Below are positions 7,450-14,249 of a stretch of DNA of 15,446 bases, in pieces. The DNA comes from an uncultured Clostridia bacterium (GTDB lineage: Bacteria > Bacillota > Clostridia > Oscillospirales > Ruminococcaceae). The notes beneath the pieces were generated by a model. That model was not told where the DNA came from, did no database searches, and saw only the letters and a program-made list of their open reading frames with translations. A program made the position numbers and the translations under genes. Position 1 is the first letter of the stretch; the number at the start of each line of letters is the position of its first letter. Location of the stretch: contig CANQOJ010000035.1 in NCBI GenBank assembly GCA_947625455.1, positions 1 to 15,446 on the forward strand, in the 5' to 3' direction.

Positions 7450-8042
7450 TGAATTTAGCTAACAAGCTGACAATGTTCCGCGTTGTTCTGGTGCCTTTTT
7501 TCCTGGTTTCAATGAGCGTAAGGGAAATACCGCTTCGGTTTTTGTGGGCGCTGATTATTTTCATTCTTGCAAGCATAACGGATATGCTTGACGGGAAGAT
7601 AGCGCGCAAGTACAATATGGTGACAAACTTCGGGAAGTTTTTAGATCCGCTTGCGGACAAGATTTTAGTCGCTGGCGCGCTTATCTGCTTTGTTGAACTA
7701 GGCTGGACAAAAGCGTGGGTAGTTGCAGTCATAATGATGCGCGAGTTTGCGGTTTCGGGCGTAAGGCTTGCGGCTGTTACAAGCGAGAAAAAGACGGTAA
7801 TTGCCGCGAATATCTGGGGCAAGCTGAAAACCGCGTTTACTATGATTGCAATAATTGCCGTATTGTTTATGTATATCCTCGCGGATTTCGGCGTTATCTG
7901 CAATTTGGGAGAAAATACGGGATTTGAGTTTCCGATTGTGATAATAACAGACGTGCTGATGTATATAACTTTGGCGCTCACCGTTATTTCGGGAATAAAG
8001 TATATTTATGACTACAGAGAGTGCATTGACGCGCGCAAGTGA
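7449..8042 (+). CDS. pgsA: CDP-diacylglycerol--glycerol-3-phosphate 3-phosphatidyltransferase
   Basis: PgsA transfers a phosphatidyl group from CDP-diacylglycerol to glycerol-3-phosphate, giving phosphatidylglycerophosphate, the committed step to phosphatidylglycerol and cardiolipin. It is an integral membrane enzyme. The 197 residues contain the complete CDP-alcohol phosphotransferase signature: Asp45, Asp48, Gly49, Ala52, Arg53, Gly62, Asp66 and Asp70, the acidic residues being metal ligands and catalytic base. Hydrophobic helices precede and follow the motif (about 10-25, 31-48, 72-105, 118-145 and 160-185), and the Asn-Lys-Leu-Thr-Met-Phe-Arg opening is typical of PgsA. The ATG overlaps the rimO stop by one base (TAATG), so translation is coupled. 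The rimO-pgsA pair is common in Firmicutes. The stop overlaps a possible GTG start of the next gene. Confidence 0.95.
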   Translation: MNLANKLTMFRVVLVPFFLVSMSVREIPLRFLWALIIFILASITDMLDGKIARKYNMVTNFGKFLDPLADKILVAGALICFVELGWTKAWVVAVIMMREFAVSGVRLAAVTSEKKTVIAANIWGKLKTAFTMIAIIAVLFMYILADFGVICNLGENTGFEFPIVIITDVLMYITLALTVISGIKYIYDYRECIDARK

Positions 8043-8043
8043 C

Positions 8044-8049
8044 GGAGGA
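8044..8049 (+). promoter_or_regulatory. Ribosome binding site for the DUF4261 gene
   Basis: GGAGGA at 8044-8049, directly after the pgsA stop, lies 10 bases before ATG 8060. It favours this start over the in-frame GTG at 8039, which would sit upstream of the site. Confidence 0.7.
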
Positions 8050-8059
8050 CAATGGACAA

Positions 8060-8971
8060 ATGAACGAGAATTTAAAGCAGGATTTAAACAAAAAAGCCCC
8101 CGAGCGCACAATGCTTATAGCACAGCTTTTGTTTAAGGAAAAGCCAAAAGAGGTTGCTTTTGAGGAAATTAAAGAAACAGTTGAGGATATTTTAGGCGAA
8201 ACAGAGGGTGTGACAAATTCGCCTAAAATGCCGATTTTTTCGCTCAAAAACTACCGCACAAACTTTAAAAAAGAGGACGGCAAGGAGTATAACAGCGAAA
8301 TCGACAACGGCGACGGAACGATTTCTGTTCCCGTTATGGTGAATTTCATAATCGGAGAGGAATTAAAACCGCTTGACGATACGCTGACAACAAGCCAGTT
8401 TTGGGATTTTAGGGGCAATTTCAGCGATTTTAAGTATCATACGACAGTTTTCGGAATGTTGTCTGACGCAATGGAATATAAAGAACAAGCCGAGTTGTTT
8501 TTAAAGGAAATTGAGACTGCGGTGAAATGTTTTCCGACAGCTGAGGCAATTTTTATCCCGCACAGCGGAAAGCTGACTGACGTTAATTATTTCAAAGACG
8601 GAATGAAATACGACCTTGCAGGGAGATTTATAAGGACGGCAGTAAACGCAAGGTTTTTCAGAATAGAAAATTCCGATGATTTTGTGGTTGATACTCTCGG
8701 AATGTTTGCTTTCGGTATGCCCGATGTTCAGGTTCATTTTCACGGTCTAAAGCCCGATGATGTCGTAAACTATGTCTATAATATAGCAAGCTATCAGTTC
8801 AGCGAGGAATTTCCCGTAAAAAGCGGAGATACGATAGACGGACTTGATGAAAGCGGGCATATTTCGGCTGATATTCAGTGGAAAGCGCGGTATGAAAATT
8901 CGCTTGTACAGCCTTTAAGAGAGGTGCTTGATGTCAACTGCGGAGAATATGCGGCGGGCAAAAGAAATTAA
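8060..8971 (+). CDS. DUF4261 domain-containing protein, function unknown
   Basis: A 303-residue, apparently soluble and rather acidic protein; I see no signal peptide or membrane helix. From memory it matches the DUF4261 family, whose role is unknown. The recognisable part is the block starting Val-Val-Asp-Thr-Leu-Gly-Met (209-215), running through Gly-Met-Pro-Asp-Val-Gln-Val-His-Phe-His-Gly-Leu to a helical Val-Val-Asn-Tyr-Val-Tyr-Asn-Ile-Ala segment near 240. An upstream region (about 125-175) has Phe-Pro-Thr-Ala-Glu-Ala-Ile-Phe-Ile-Pro-His-Ser-Gly, also seen in such proteins. The first 40 residues hold a charged helix (Leu-Ile-Ala-Gln-Leu-Leu-Phe-Lys-Glu-Lys-Pro). ATG 8060 is chosen from the GGAGGA at 8044-8049; GTG 8039 would add 7 residues and overlap pgsA. 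It follows pgsA with no room for a promoter, so it is co-expressed with core genes, although no function links it to them. Confidence 0.8.
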   Translation: MNENLKQDLNKKAPERTMLIAQLLFKEKPKEVAFEEIKETVEDILGETEGVTNSPKMPIFSLKNYRTNFKKEDGKEYNSEIDNGDGTISVPVMVNFIIGEELKPLDDTLTTSQFWDFRGNFSDFKYHTTVFGMLSDAMEYKEQAELFLKEIETAVKCFPTAEAIFIPHSGKLTDVNYFKDGMKYDLAGRFIRTAVNARFFRIENSDDFVVDTLGMFAFGMPDVQVHFHGLKPDDVVNYVYNIASYQFSEEFPVKSGDTIDGLDESGHISADIQWKARYENSLVQPLREVLDVNCGEYAAGKRN

Positions 8972-9025
8972 ATCCGATAAGGTCGGCGGTTGAGATAAAA
9001 TGCTCTGAAAAACGGCGGTGATGGT

Positions 9026-10420
9026 TTGAACACAGAAAACGTTGCAACTTCGCGGAAAATGTTTCCGATAATACTTTCGCTGTCGCTGCCGACAATGCTT
9101 GAACAGCTGCTGCAGACCGCTGTTCAGTATATAGACACGGCAATGGTTGGTTCTTTAGGAACAAGCGCTACAGCCGCCGTAGGTGCGACAAGCACGGTGA
9201 GCTGGCTTGTCGGCAGTACCATATCTGCAATAGGCATAGGATTTCTTGCGTTTATATCACAACGTCTGGGAGCGGGTGAGGAAGAAAAAGCGCGAAAAGC
9301 CGCAGGACAGGCAGCGCTTGCGGTGATTGCGGCGGGAGTATTCTTCACACTGCTCACAACTTTGTTAAGCGGGCAAATCCCCGTGTGGATGAGCGTAGAC
9401 GAAAATATCCGCGAAATGGCGTCGCGGTATTTTTTGATTTTATACTCGCCTATGCTGTTCAGAACGGCAAGCATTATATTTGGAACAGTTCTACGTTCTG
9501 CGGGCGACACGAAAACACCTATGCTTGTCGGCGCGGGAGTAAACATTCTGAATATCATACTGAACTTTTTTCTGATTTATCCTACGCGCAGCATACATAT
9601 TTTCGGCAGTTCAATTACGGTAATCGGCGCAGATTTAGGCGTAGACGGCGCGGCAATAGCAAGCGCGGTATCATATGTTTTCGGCGGTACGGCAATAACC
9701 ATAGCCTTGTGGAAACACGGCAGAATATCGCCGAAAGGGCAGAGCTTAAAGCCCGATTTGGTGATAATAAAGGCATGTTTTCGGGTTGCGCTTCCGAATA
9801 TGCTGCAAAGATTTGCAACGTCGCTTGGATACGTTGTGTTTGCGTCAATGATAAACTCGCTCGGCGAAACAGCCGCGGCAGCGCATACCATAGCGAATAC
9901 GGTTGAGAGCCTGTTTTATATACCCGGATACGGAATGCAGACAGCGGCGGCTGCGCTTGCGGGCAACGCATTTGGCGCAGGTGACGAGGGCAGGCTTAAA
10001 TGTCTGGTAAAGACGATAATGCCGATTGAAGTGGTGTTGATGATAGTTTCGGGAGGACTGCTGTTTATATTCGCCCCGCAGCTTATGGGCATTTTCTCAA
10101 AAGACAGCGCTGTAATTGAACTAGGAGGAACAGTCCTTAGAATGGTCGCAGTATCAGAGCCGTTTTATGGCGCGTCAATCGTAATCGAGGGGATAATGCA
10201 GGGACTTGGCAAGACGGTATACCCCTTTGTCTGCAACGTCCTGGGAATGTGGCTTGTGAGAATAGCGGGAACATTTGTATTCACAAGAATAATAACGGGC
10301 GGTCTTGTCGGCGCATGGGCTTGCATGATAGGGCATAACATAACGCTGTTTATCCTGTTTGCCGTTTATTTCATGACGGGCAAGTGGAATCCGTTCCAAA
10401 AATTAAAACAAAAGGCGTAG
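9026..10420 (+). CDS. MATE family efflux transporter
   Basis: A 464-residue polytopic membrane protein of the multidrug and toxic compound extrusion (MATE) family, which exports cationic compounds in exchange for Na+ or H+. Hydrophobic segments run along the whole length, consistent with the family's 12 helices in two similar halves. Typical landmarks are the Leu-Ser-Leu-Pro-Thr-Met-Leu-Glu-Gln-Leu-Leu-Gln opening, Tyr-Ile-Asp-Thr-Ala-Met-Val-Gly, Gly-Phe-Leu-Ala-Phe-Ile-Ser-Gln-Arg-Leu-Gly-Ala-Gly near 80, Leu-Arg-Ser-Ala-Gly-Asp-Thr-Lys-Thr-Pro-Met near 158, and the matching Ala-Gly-Asn-Ala-Phe-Gly-Ala-Gly in the second half. The proposed start is TTG 9026 after a purine-rich GGCGGTGATGG. 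An in-frame ATG at 9059 would drop 11 residues and is also possible. It lies 54 bases after the DUF4261 stop and ends the plus-strand run. The substrate cannot be inferred. Confidence 0.93.
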   Translation: MNTENVATSRKMFPIILSLSLPTMLEQLLQTAVQYIDTAMVGSLGTSATAAVGATSTVSWLVGSTISAIGIGFLAFISQRLGAGEEEKARKAAGQAALAVIAAGVFFTLLTTLLSGQIPVWMSVDENIREMASRYFLILYSPMLFRTASIIFGTVLRSAGDTKTPMLVGAGVNILNIILNFFLIYPTRSIHIFGSSITVIGADLGVDGAAIASAVSYVFGGTAITIALWKHGRISPKGQSLKPDLVIIKACFRVALPNMLQRFATSLGYVVFASMINSLGETAAAAHTIANTVESLFYIPGYGMQTAAAALAGNAFGAGDEGRLKCLVKTIMPIEVVLMIVSGGLLFIFAPQLMGIFSKDSAVIELGGTVLRMVAVSEPFYGASIVIEGIMQGLGKTVYPFVCNVLGMWLVRIAGTFVFTRIITGGLVGAWACMIGHNITLFILFAVYFMTGKWNPFQKLKQKA

Positions 10421-10467
10421 ATGAATGTCCCCAAAAGGTTCTACTTCTACTTGTAATGGAATTGTCT

Positions 10468-10493
10468 CTCCGCCTCGTGCGGAGCGTACTTTT
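10468..10493 (+). terminator. Possible weak terminator after the MATE gene
   Basis: CTCCGC (10468-10473) and GCGGAG (10479-10484) form a 6-bp G+C-rich stem with a 5-base loop. After a 5-base gap come four T (10490-10493). It lies 47 bases after the transporter stop. The short T run displaced from the stem makes it weak. An alternative stem, TCGTGC with GCACGA (10475-10480 and 10494-10499), overlaps it. Confidence 0.4.
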
Positions 10494-10498
10494 GCACG

Positions 10499-10521
10499 AA
10501 AAAAGCGGCGAAACGCCGCTT
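10499..10521 (-). terminator. Intrinsic terminator of the mscL / small-gene transcript
   Basis: Read on the minus strand, AAGCGGCG, a 3-base loop TTT and CGCCGCTT form a perfect 8-bp stem (10503-10510 with 10514-10521). The stem end runs into six consecutive T on that strand (complement of 10499-10504). This is a classic rho-independent terminator, 57 bases beyond the stop of the 58-codon gene. On the plus strand the stem is not followed by T, so it should act mainly on leftward transcription. Confidence 0.85.
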
Positions 10522-10578
10522 AAATCATATCGGGTGCAAATTATCTACAGTCTGAGGGTTGACTTTTTATACGCTCTG

Positions 10579-10755
10579 TTATTTCGATTGTTCATTTCTA
10601 CATCTGTCAATTTCCTCGATTATCTTAAAATAATCGTCAATCTCCTTTTGCGCGTCTTTTTCCGAAAGTCCATATTCTTTCATGACAAGATTAAGCACTG
10701 TTCCTATTGAGCAGTCCTGTGAAAATTTGTCGCGGATAAAGTCCATAACATCCAT
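10579..10755 (-). CDS. Small 58-residue protein of unknown function
   Basis: Minus-strand ORF from ATG 10755 to TAA 10579, 58 residues. Support for it being real is a near-perfect Shine-Dalgarno, GGAGGAG, 7 bases before the ATG, and an intrinsic terminator just downstream. The sequence is mainly helical and charged, with the pattern Asp-Phe-Ile-Arg-Asp-Lys-Phe, then Ser-Ile-Gly-Thr-Val-Leu-Asn-Leu-Val, Lys-Glu-Tyr-Gly-Leu-Ser-Glu-Lys-Asp-Ala, and Ile-Asp-Asp-Tyr-Phe-Lys-Ile-Ile-Glu-Glu. This loosely recalls the helical part of PqqD-like peptide-binding domains, but it is too short to assign. No signal peptide or membrane helix is seen. The frame continues upstream through the palindromic repeat to 10866, but that extension is read out of the repeat and is not believed. 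It probably shares the mscL transcript. It could also be the remaining 3' part of a longer gene broken by the repeat. Confidence 0.6.
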   Translation of the reverse strand: MDVMDFIRDKFSQDCSIGTVLNLVMKEYGLSEKDAQKEIDDYFKIIEEIDRCRNEQSK

Positions 10756-10762
10756 ACTAAAA

Positions 10763-10769
10763 CTCCTCC
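10763..10769 (-). promoter_or_regulatory. Strong ribosome binding site abutting the palindrome
   Basis: GGAGGAG on the minus strand, 7 bases before ATG 10755, decides the start of the 58-codon gene. Its first two G (10769 and 10768) are also the last bases of the palindrome arm and would pair with 10873-10874 if the hairpin forms in RNA. Folding could therefore partly mask this site. Confidence 0.7.
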
Positions 10770-10874
10770 AGACTGTCGATAAAGCCCCATCTGCGTCGTC
10801 AGCTGTAATGCAACAGCCACAAAGGCTAGTTGCATTACAGCTTCCTAGCATCTGGGGCTTTCTCAACAGTCTGG
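10768..10874. repeat. 107-base imperfect palindrome, MITE/REP-like element
   Basis: Outer arms CCAGACTGT (10768-10776) and ACAGTCTGG (10866-10874) pair over 9 bp. After a short region with two mismatches, AAAGCCCC (10781-10788) pairs with GGGGCTTT (10854-10861). A partly unpaired middle follows. The inner arms AGCTGTAATGCAAC (10801-10814) and GTTGCATTACAGCT (10829-10842) pair perfectly over 14 bp, and the tip has AGCC against GGCT (10815-10818 and 10824-10827). The element fills most of the gap between mscL and the 58-codon gene and contains no credible gene. Size, near symmetry and paired ends resemble miniature inverted-repeat elements or palindromic repeats scattered in clostridial genomes. 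No clear target duplication is visible at its ends. Copy number cannot be judged from one window. Confidence 0.8.
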
Positions 10875-10897
10875 GATTTAGCTTTATATGCAGTCTA

Positions 10898-11350
10898 TTA
10901 CTTGTTGTCGCTATTCGTTTCGTTCTGCTTTTTAAGCAAATCGCGTATTTCCGTAAGTAAAAGTTCTTCCTTTGTGGGTGCGGGAGGCTCGGCAGGCTTT
11001 TCTTCTTCCTTTTTCTTGCCGATAGACATAAGCTTGTTCATTCCCTTTATCATAAGGAATAAAATGAACGCAAGAATGAAGAAGTTGATAACTGTCGTTA
11101 TGAAATGCCCGTAGTTAAGGGCAAGAGCCGTTGCCTGCTCGGTATCAAGTCCGTCATAGTTAACCCACGGCAATTTTATCATTCCCGCAATTTCCGTGCC
11201 GCCGACAGATGCAATAAGCGGGTTGATGAAATCAGCGGTCAGCGCCGTTACTATCGTCTGAAACGCACCGCCTATAATAACGCCGACAGCCATGCTCATA
11301 ACGTTGCCTTTTAGGGCAAATTCCTTAAATTCCTGAAAAAATTTTTTCAT
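10898..11350 (-). CDS. mscL: Large-conductance mechanosensitive channel MscL
   Basis: MscL is a homopentameric membrane channel that opens under high membrane tension and releases small solutes during osmotic downshock. The 150 residues start with the amphipathic Met-Lys-Lys-Phe-Phe-Gln-Glu-Phe-Lys-Glu-Phe-Ala helix. Pore helix TM1 follows (about 15-45), with the Gly/Ala-rich Ala-Val-Gly-Val-Ile-Ile-Gly-Gly-Ala-Phe pattern and Asp-Phe-Ile-Asn-Pro-Leu. Then come a periplasmic-side loop, TM2 (about 78-103), a Lys/Glu/Pro linker and the C-terminal bundle helix (about 127-142). Length is normal. The ATG at 11350 has AAGGAAG with 6 bases of spacing. A near-consensus promoter lies upstream, inside the end of uvrA, so mscL can be transcribed independently of uvrBA. 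Downstream are the palindrome, the 58-codon gene and a terminator. Confidence 0.97.
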   Translation of the reverse strand: MKKFFQEFKEFALKGNVMSMAVGVIIGGAFQTIVTALTADFINPLIASVGGTEIAGMIKLPWVNYDGLDTEQATALALNYGHFITTVINFFILAFILFLMIKGMNKLMSIGKKKEEEKPAEPPAPTKEELLLTEIRDLLKKQNETNSDNK

Positions 11351-11385
11351 AATAAACTTCCTTTCAAAATTTGTTTACAAGAAAT

Positions 11386-11414
11386 ATTTTACCACAATCG
11401 TCCTATTTTGTCAA
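11386..11414 (-). promoter_or_regulatory. Near-consensus sigma-A promoter of mscL
   Basis: On the minus strand, TTGACA (11414-11409) is followed by exactly 17 bases and TAAAAT (11391-11386). This is a perfect -35 and a one-mismatch -10 at optimal spacing. Transcription should start near 11379, leaving a leader of about 30 bases before the mscL ATG. The -35 lies within the last codons of uvrA. Confidence 0.82.
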
Positions 11415-14234
11415 TAATTTCTTCAAATAAATTCCCGTATATGACTTCGGATTTTCGGCAATATCTTCGGGAGTACCGCATGCCACAACCGTTCCTCCTC
11501 CGTCGCCGCCCTCAGGTCCCATATCGATTATATAGTCCGCGCATTTTATAACGTCAAGATTGTGTTCAATGACAAGCACGGTATTTCCCGCGTCGGCAAG
11601 CGCCTGCAGAATATCAATCAGTTTTTGAACGTCAGCTGAGTGAAGTCCTGTTGTCGGTTCATCAAGAATATAAATCGTTTTTCCCGTAGAACGCTTTGAA
11701 AGTTCAGTCGCAAGCTTTATCCTCTGCGCTTCACCGCCCGAAAGGGTAGTAGAGCTTTGCCCTATTTTGATATAGCCTAAGCCGACGTCGTTAAGCGTTT
11801 TCAGCTTGTTGTAAATGCGCGGGATATTCGCGAAAAACTCCACGCCCTCCGCGACAGTCATGTCAAGAACATTGTAGATATTCTTGCCCTTGTATTTAAC
11901 TTCAAGCGTTTCGCGGTTGTATCTCTGCCCTTTGCACACCTCGCACGGAACATAAATATCAGGCAGAAAGTGCATTTCAATCTTCAATATTCCGTCGCCC
12001 TCGCACGCCTCACATCTGCCGCCCTTGACGTTGAAAGAAAACCGTCCTGCCGTATAACCGTGCATTTTTGCGTCGCTTGTCTGCGCGAACAGCTCGCGTA
12101 TATCCGAGAAAACGCCCGTGTATGTTGCGGGATTTGAGCGCGGCGTCCTGCCGATAGGCGACTGGTCTATCATAATCACCTTGTCAAGGTTTTCAATGCC
12201 TTTCATATCCGCGAATTTTCCCGCTCTCACGCGACCTCTGTTCAGCTTTCCGAAAAGATTTTTGTAGATTATTTCGTTCACAAGCGAACTTTTTCCGCTT
12301 CCCGAAACTCCCGTAACACAGGTGAAAATTCCGACAGGCACGTCAACGTTTATCTTTTTGAGGTTGTTTTCTTCCGCGCCTATTACTTTCAGCCATTTTC
12401 CCGTCAGCTTTCTGCGTTTTTTCGGCACGGCAATCTTCTTTTTCCCGCTCAGATATTGACCTGTTATCGAGTCCTTGCATTTAAGAAGCCCTTTAAGTTC
12501 ACCGCTGTAAACGACATTCCCCCCGTGAACACCCGCCAGAGGACCTATATCAACAATCCAGTCCGCGGCGCGCATAGTGTCCTCGTCATGTTCAACAACA
12601 ATAAGAGTGTTTCCCAGATCGCGAAGATTTTTCAGCGTAGCAATAAGCTTGTCATTGTCGCGCTGATGAAGTCCTATGCTCGGCTCGTCAAGGATATACA
12701 GAACACCCGTAAGCGCGCTCCCTATCTGCGTTGCAAGCCTTATGCGCTGACTTTCGCCGCCCGAAAGAGAGCCTGCCGCTCTCGAAAGCGTGAGGTATTC
12801 AAGCCCCACCGAGCGCAGAAAACCAAGCCTTGACTTGATTTCTTTCAATATCTGCCCCGCAATCATTCTGTCGTGATTTGACAACTCCAGATTGTCCACA
12901 AAATCCAGCGCATTCAAAACCGACATCTTGCAGAAATCCATTATATTTATCCCGCCGACAGTCACCGACAGCGCCAAATCATTCAGCCTTTCCCCGTGAC
13001 ACTTAGGACATTCCACGTCGCTCATAAAGTCCTCAAGCGCGTCCTTTGAGTAGAATTGCCAGCCCTGCGCCTCGTTATAACGCCTTTGCAGGTTGTTTGC
13101 AACGCCCTCAAATTCGGTGTAGTATTCGCCTCCGCCTTGTTTCTTCGGGCGCTTTACAAGTATCTTTTCGCCGTTTGTTCCGTACATCAGCTCGTTTATT
13201 GCCTTTTCGGGAAATTCCGCAACGGGCTGTTCAACGCTTACGTTGTTTCTTTCGCATATCGCGTCAAAGTACATTGAAGCGATTGTTCCCTCTGAATAAT
13301 TCCAGCCGTAGGCTTTTATAGCGCCGTCTTTGATTGAAAGATATTTGTTTGGCATTATAAGGTCGGGATCAATTCTCCTGTAACTGCCTATTCCCGTACA
13401 TTCCGGGCAAGCGCCTAAAGGATTGTTGAACGAGAACATTCTCGGCACAAGTTCGTCAACCGAAACTCCGTGTTCCGGGCAGGCGTAGCTTTGTGAGAAA
13501 TGCAGTTCCTCACCGTCTATAACGTCAATATAAATAAGACCGCCCGTGAGATTTCCCGCCGTTTCAATACTCTCCGCAAGCCTTGAGCGAATACCGTCCT
13601 TTATGACAAGTCTGTCAACTATTATCTCAATCGAGTGCTTGATGTTTTTTTCAAGAGTTATCTTCTCGTTCAGGTCGTATGTTATACCGTCTGCCCTTAC
13701 TCGTGAAAATCCAGCTTTTCTCGCGCTCTCAAACTCCTTTTTGTGTTCGCCTTTTCTTGCTCTGACAACAGGCGCGAGAACTTGAAATTTCGTTTTTTCG
13801 GGAAGTTCAAGTATCTTGTCCACAATTTCATCAACCGTCTGCTGTTTTATTTCTCTCCCGCAGACAGGGCAGTGGGGAATACCTATCCTTGCATACATAA
13901 GGCGCAGATAGTCGTATATTTCGGTAACAGTGCCGACAGTGGAGCGCGGGTTTTTCGAGGTTGTTTTCTGGTCGATAGAAATAGCGGGTGAAAGTCCCTC
14001 TATGCTGTCAACGTCGGGCTTTTCCATTTGCCCCAGAAACATTCTCGCATAACTTGAAAGGCTCTCCATATAACGTTTTTGCCCGTCGGCAAAAATCGTA
14101 TCAAATGCCAGAGAACTTTTTCCCGAACCCGAAACGCCCGTCAGCACAACAAGCTTGTCCCTCGGTATTGTAACGTCAATATTATTGAGATTGTGTTCCC
14201 TTGCGCCTTTTATTATAATTTTATCATTTGCCAT
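11403..14234 (-). CDS. uvrA: Excinuclease ABC subunit A
   Basis: UvrA is the damage-sensing ATPase of nucleotide excision repair. It dimerises, finds distorted DNA and loads UvrB. The 943 residues match the family's usual length (about 940). There are two ABC ATPase modules: Walker A motifs at 33-40 and 642-649 (both Gly-Val-Ser-Gly-Ser-Gly-Lys-Ser), and signature motifs Leu-Ser-Gly-Gly-Glu near 490 and 831, each followed by a Walker B ending in Leu-Asp-Glu-Pro. The C-terminal zinc finger (Cys-Glu-Ala-Cys ... Cys-Glu-Val-Cys, about 739-766) is intact. Other Cys pairs lie in the N-terminal half (Cys-Pro-Val-Cys, about 120) and before the first signature. The start is ATG 14234 with AAAAGGAG and 6 bases of spacing. 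It lies 96 bases after uvrB on the same strand, so a uvrBA operon is likely. The last codons double as the -35 of the mscL promoter. Confidence 0.99.
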   Translation of the reverse strand: MANDKIIIKGAREHNLNNIDVTIPRDKLVVLTGVSGSGKSSLAFDTIFADGQKRYMESLSSYARMFLGQMEKPDVDSIEGLSPAISIDQKTTSKNPRSTVGTVTEIYDYLRLMYARIGIPHCPVCGREIKQQTVDEIVDKILELPEKTKFQVLAPVVRARKGEHKKEFESARKAGFSRVRADGITYDLNEKITLEKNIKHSIEIIVDRLVIKDGIRSRLAESIETAGNLTGGLIYIDVIDGEELHFSQSYACPEHGVSVDELVPRMFSFNNPLGACPECTGIGSYRRIDPDLIMPNKYLSIKDGAIKAYGWNYSEGTIASMYFDAICERNNVSVEQPVAEFPEKAINELMYGTNGEKILVKRPKKQGGGEYYTEFEGVANNLQRRYNEAQGWQFYSKDALEDFMSDVECPKCHGERLNDLALSVTVGGINIMDFCKMSVLNALDFVDNLELSNHDRMIAGQILKEIKSRLGFLRSVGLEYLTLSRAAGSLSGGESQRIRLATQIGSALTGVLYILDEPSIGLHQRDNDKLIATLKNLRDLGNTLIVVEHDEDTMRAADWIVDIGPLAGVHGGNVVYSGELKGLLKCKDSITGQYLSGKKKIAVPKKRRKLTGKWLKVIGAEENNLKKINVDVPVGIFTCVTGVSGSGKSSLVNEIIYKNLFGKLNRGRVRAGKFADMKGIENLDKVIMIDQSPIGRTPRSNPATYTGVFSDIRELFAQTSDAKMHGYTAGRFSFNVKGGRCEACEGDGILKIEMHFLPDIYVPCEVCKGQRYNRETLEVKYKGKNIYNVLDMTVAEGVEFFANIPRIYNKLKTLNDVGLGYIKIGQSSTTLSGGEAQRIKLATELSKRSTGKTIYILDEPTTGLHSADVQKLIDILQALADAGNTVLVIEHNLDVIKCADYIIDMGPEGGDGGGTVVACGTPEDIAENPKSYTGIYLKKLLTK

Positions 14235-14249
14235 AGTTAGCTCCTTTTA

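Noticed and set aside
8972..9025. Promoter for the MATE gene (TAAAAT at 8995-9000)
   Set aside because: A -10-like hexamer exists, but there is no acceptable -35 at 16-18 bases upstream.
9124..9558. 144-codon minus-strand ORF inside the MATE gene
   Set aside because: It is an antisense shadow of a strongly recognisable transporter with no own signals; the same applies to the other long opposite-strand frames within rimO, pgsA and uvrA.
10579..10866. 95-codon minus-strand ORF extending through the palindrome
   Set aside because: Its first 37 codons are read from the inverted repeat. The strong ribosome binding site and ATG at 10755 fit the shorter 58-residue form better.
10384..10960. Plus-strand ORFs over the convergent junction and palindrome (10384-10710 and 10682-10960)
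   Set aside because: They overlap the transporter end, both terminators, the small gene and mscL, have no ribosome binding sites and encode no recognisable protein.
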